Below, in pieces: positions 61,326 to 64,000 of a stretch of DNA of 64,000 nucleotides (position 1 is its first letter; every line of letters starts with the position of its first letter). This DNA comes from Thauera humireducens (GTDB taxonomy: Bacteria; Pseudomonadota; Gammaproteobacteria; Burkholderiales; Rhodocyclaceae). Position numbers and translations under genes: made by a program. Location: contig NZ_CP014646.1 of assembly GCF_001051995.2 (NCBI RefSeq), forward strand, positions 3,720,001 to 3,784,000. The letters run 5' to 3'. Below the pieces are notes generated by a model. The model made no database searches and was not told the DNA's origin. It saw nothing but the letters and a program-made list of their open reading frames with translations.

Positions 61326-63472
61326 AACACCGCATCGGAATGCTGCTGCTGGCAGCCGCTTGCGCGGGCATTGCGCCCGCTCCCGCCGTACTCGCGCAGG
61401 ATGCCGCGCAGGTGCAGGCTTTTGCCAACCAGATTGAAGGATTCGAAGTCGCCGAACAGGGGGGTACGCTCTATGTCCGCCTGACGATGAAAGAGCCGTT
61501 GAGTGCTCCGCCGCCGAGTTTCAGCGTGGCGAACCCGGCGCGTATCGCATTCGATTTCCCGGCGACCGGCAATGCATTGGGGCGCACGACCCAGACAATC
61601 GAACAGGGCGATCTGCGCAGCGCCAACATTGTCCAGGCGGGCGACCGGACGCGCGTCGTGCTGAACATGGTCAAGATGAACCCCCATGACGTTCGTATCG
61701 ATGGTCGCAGCGTGGTGATCGCAATCCGCCCCGCCAGCGTGCAGGAGATGCAGGGCAGTGTCGTGGCGCAGGCACAGGGCAATTTCGCCGAATCGCGCTC
61801 GACAGCCGCGGTCGGACAAGGGGTGCGCGACGTAAATTTCCGCCGCGGCAAGGACGGCGAGGGGCGGGTCGTTGTTGATCTTGGCAGCCCCGATACCGGT
61901 ATCGATATTCGCCAGCAGGGTGGAAACATCGTGGTGGACTTCCTGGGCGCCTCGCTTCCCGAGCATTTGCGTCGTCGCAGCGATGTCACTGATTTCGGTA
62001 CGCCGGTCACGTCGATGTCCGCGCAGCAGATGGGCGACAAGGTTCGCCTGACGGTGACGCCCAATGGCTTGTGGGAGCACAATGCCTATCAGAGCGACAA
62101 CCGGTTCGTGCTTGAGGTCAAGCGCGTCGTCGAGGATCCGAACAAGCTCGTGCAGGGCACGCGCGGGCAGTATCAGGGTGAAAAGCTCTCGCTCAACTTC
62201 CAGAATATCGATGTCCGCTCGGTTTTGCAGGTTATTGCCGACTTCACCAATTTCAACATCATCACGTCCGATTCAGTGCAGGGCAGCCTTACCCTGCGGC
62301 TGAAGGATGTGCCCTGGGATCAGGCGCTCGACATCATCCTGCAGGCCAAGGGCCTGGATATGCGCAAGAACGGTAACGTGATCTGGATCGCGCCGGGCGA
62401 TGAGCTTGCTGCCCGCGAAAAGCTCCAGCTCGAGGCGAAGCAGCAGATCAATGATCTGGAGCCGCTGGCGACCGAAAGCTTTCAGATCAACTACCACAAG
62501 GCCAAGGAGATCTTTGATTTCCTCAAGAGCAAGGACCAGACAATCCTGTCCAAGCGCGGTAGTGTGGTCGTCGATGAGCGCAGCAACAAGGTGTTCGTCA
62601 CCGACGTGGCGTCGCGGTTGCAATCCCTGCGGCGGCTCGTGCAGGAAATCGACATTGCACCGCGGCAAGTGCTGATCGAGGCTCGGATTGTCGAGGCCAA
62701 CAAGACCTTCTCGCGTGACCTCGGTGTTCGCCTTGGGTATGGTGATCGCACCAACCGACATATCGGGAACGGAGGTCGGCTCGGTTTCGGTAGCTCGGAG
62801 TTCGGATCTGTCGATTCGTCCGGCAATATCGTGACGGGCCCGAACGCCCCGATCAACACGGTCATCCGTCGTGTCGGTGAGAGTGCGACCAGTGGTTCGA
62901 GCGCGTTGACCAGCGGCTATGGCAATCTGAATCTGACGCTTTTCAACAGCAGCCTGACCCGTTTCCTGAACCTTGAACTGGTGGCTCAGGAGACCGACGG
63001 GCGTATCCGCCTGGTCTCCAGTCCGCGGGTGCTGACTGCTAATCAAGTGGAGGCACTGATCGAGCAGGGTACGGAGATTCCGTACCAGGAGGCCAGCAGT
63101 TCGGGTGCTACGAGTACTTCGTTCAAGAAGGCCGTGCTGTCGCTGAAGGTCAAGCCGCAGATTACCCCGGACGGTCGTCTGCAACTGTCGATCGAGGTGA
63201 ACAAGGATTCGCGTGGCGAAGATACAAGCGCAGGCCCGGCGATCGATACCAAGAAGGTCAAGAGCGAGGTCTTGATCGAGAACGGTGGCACCGTCGTGAT
63301 CGGTGGCATCTACGAGGAGACTGATACCAGCACGACGGAGCAGGTTCCTCTGCTGGGCGACATCCCTGTGCTGGGCCATCTGTTCAAGACCAACATGAAG
63401 AACTCCGAACGCCGTGAAATGCTGGTCTTCATCACGCCGCGTATCGTCGCTGATGCGCTGACCCTGCGGTAA
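61322..63472 (+). CDS. pilQ: Type IV pilus secretin PilQ
   Basis: A 716-residue outer-membrane secretin through which the pilus passes. It has a signal peptide (ending PAVLAQ), two AMIN peptidoglycan-binding domains (about residues 35-130 and 165-255, LYVRLTMKEPLS and GRVVVDLGSPDTGIDIRQ), a short N0 domain (LSLNFQNIDVRSVLQVIADFTNFNI), a NolW/N1 domain and the C-terminal secretin barrel (RLVSSPRVLTANQVEALIEQGTEIPYQE; VPLLGDIPVLGHLF). The ATG at 61322 overlaps pilP by 4 bp. A terminator hairpin follows 28 bp after the stop. Confidence 0.96.
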   Translation: MKHRIGMLLLAAACAGIAPAPAVLAQDAAQVQAFANQIEGFEVAEQGGTLYVRLTMKEPLSAPPPSFSVANPARIAFDFPATGNALGRTTQTIEQGDLRSANIVQAGDRTRVVLNMVKMNPHDVRIDGRSVVIAIRPASVQEMQGSVVAQAQGNFAESRSTAAVGQGVRDVNFRRGKDGEGRVVVDLGSPDTGIDIRQQGGNIVVDFLGASLPEHLRRRSDVTDFGTPVTSMSAQQMGDKVRLTVTPNGLWEHNAYQSDNRFVLEVKRVVEDPNKLVQGTRGQYQGEKLSLNFQNIDVRSVLQVIADFTNFNIITSDSVQGSLTLRLKDVPWDQALDIILQAKGLDMRKNGNVIWIAPGDELAAREKLQLEAKQQINDLEPLATESFQINYHKAKEIFDFLKSKDQTILSKRGSVVVDERSNKVFVTDVASRLQSLRRLVQEIDIAPRQVLIEARIVEANKTFSRDLGVRLGYGDRTNRHIGNGGRLGFGSSEFGSVDSSGNIVTGPNAPINTVIRRVGESATSGSSALTSGYGNLNLTLFNSSLTRFLNLELVAQETDGRIRLVSSPRVLTANQVEALIEQGTEIPYQEASSSGATSTSFKKAVLSLKVKPQITPDGRLQLSIEVNKDSRGEDTSAGPAIDTKKVKSEVLIENGGTVVIGGIYEETDTSTTEQVPLLGDIPVLGHLFKTNMKNSERREMLVFITPRIVADALTLR

Positions 63473-63500
63473 GTCCTTCACGCTGCTGATACAATGCCGC

Positions 63501-63533
63501 GGCGGGCATCCCGAGAGGGTGCCCGCCCTTTTT
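63501..63533 (+). terminator. Terminator between pilQ and aroK
   Basis: GGCGGGCATCC (63501-63511) pairs with GGGTGCCCGCC (63517-63527), with one G-T pair and a short loop, followed by CTTTTT. It should end the pil operon transcript or reduce read-through into aroK, whose start is 26 bp away. Confidence 0.88.
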
Positions 63534-63558
63534 CATCTGGACTTCCGGCGATTCGCGC

Positions 63559-64000
63559 GTGACCTGCTTGATACTGATCGGCATGATGGGGGCCGGCAAG
63601 ACCACCGTTGGCAAGGAGCTTGCGCGCAGGCGCAATGTCCGGTTCGCCGACTGCGACCATGAGATCGTGGCGCGGACCGGCGTGAGCGTGCCGACGATCT
63701 TCGAGATCGAAGGCGAGACTGGGTTCCGTCGCCGCGAGACGCTGATGATGGACGAGCTTACCCGGGAGCCCGACATCGTTATCGCCACGGGTGGGGGTGT
63801 CGTGACGACGCCCGAGAATCGTGATCTGATGCGGGAGCGGGGTGTCGTCATCTACCTCAACGTTCCCCCTCAGGTCCTGTTCGAGCGCACCCGCCACGAC
63901 CGTAACCGTCCGTTGTTGCAGGTCGAGAATCCACGCCAGCGCATCGAGGAACTCTACCTCGCGCGTGATCCGCTCTATCGTGAGGTCGCGGACCTCATCG
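63559..64000 (+). CDS. aroK: Shikimate kinase, cut by window end
   Basis: The first 147 residues of shikimate kinase, which phosphorylates shikimate in aromatic amino acid synthesis. The P-loop is GMMGAGKTTVGKEL. Shikimate-binding residues are in FADCDHEIVARTG and ETGFRRRET, and IATGGGVVTTPEN and the lid motif RNRPLLQ follow. Start is taken as the GTG at 63559 (MTCLILIGMMG), which gives the usual short N-terminus. pilQ-aroK(-aroB) is a common gene order; aroB would lie beyond the window. Confidence 0.93.
   Translation, partial: MTCLILIGMMGAGKTTVGKELARRRNVRFADCDHEIVARTGVSVPTIFEIEGETGFRRRETLMMDELTREPDIVIATGGGVVTTPENRDLMRERGVVIYLNVPPQVLFERTRHDRNRPLLQVENPRQRIEELYLARDPLYREVADLI

Noticed and set aside
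1..64000. CRISPR arrays, insertion sequences, prophage, tRNA and rRNA genes
   Set aside because: No regularly spaced repeats, transposase or integrase motifs, or cloverleaf sequences were seen; the repeat family found has no associated mobility gene here.

Overview
The window is about 66% G+C chromosomal DNA, densely packed with housekeeping genes. It looks like a betaproteobacterium of the order Rhodocyclales (Thauera/Azoarcus/Zoogloea type). The pointers are a PEP-CTERM sorting protein with a sigma-54-like promoter, a cysI-DUF934-cysH-cysD-cysN sulfate assimilation operon divergent from cysB, a complete Na+-NQR operon, a ubiC-ubiA pair, a lysA-lptM/cyaY/mrcA/pilMNOPQ-aroK block, and a PsrA-like regulator leading a beta-oxidation cluster. 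The genus is inference; there is no rRNA or tRNA gene in the window.

Layout: 1-0.4 kb is the end-truncated ybgC of a tol-pal locus. 0.6-3.7 kb holds a STAS-domain protein and hslVU. 3.8-5.0 kb holds an AEC transporter and a cupin. 5.0-9.8 kb (minus) holds slipin, nfeD, hslR and a secreted TPR protein. 9.9-11.2 kb (minus) holds a vWA-domain PEP-CTERM surface protein. 11.4-18.3 kb is the cys regulon. 18.3-23.0 kb (minus) holds asparaginase, a CPA2 antiporter and an Atm1-type ABC exporter. 23.1-35.2 kb is a fatty-acid degradation cluster: psrA-like regulator, fadE, thiolase, two multifunctional hydratase/dehydrogenases, thioesterase, fadL and a second thiolase. 35.2-41.3 kb is nqrABCDEF behind a promoter and a structured leader. 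41.3-47.4 kb holds an enoyl-CoA hydratase, a YdcF-like protein, DUF2802, SPOR, fliW, ridA and recG. 47.6-53.5 kb holds ubiC, ubiA, pyrF, ubiD, a small membrane protein and dacB. 53.6-58.3 kb holds a hypothetical gene, lysA, lptM, cyaY and mrcA. 58.4-64 kb is pilMNOPQ and the start of aroK.

How the genes fit together: the fad cluster can take exogenous fatty acids through FadL, oxidise them with FadE, hydratase/dehydrogenase and thiolase, and trim acyl-CoA with the thioesterase. The adjacent NQR can oxidise the NADH produced. The cys operon reduces sulfate through APS directly to sulfite (an APS-type CysH with four cluster cysteines) and then to sulfide.

The most unusual signal is a family of extragenic elements. 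Three copies share a conserved core but have different outer arms, and in each copy the arms are complementary to each other. Two inverted copies fill the 372-bp gap between cysD and cysN; one lies between recG and ubiC. Other points worth following are the sigma-54-like promoter of the PEP-CTERM gene, the structured nqr leader, a perfect PsrA-like operator, and a 50-codon gene inside the cys operon.
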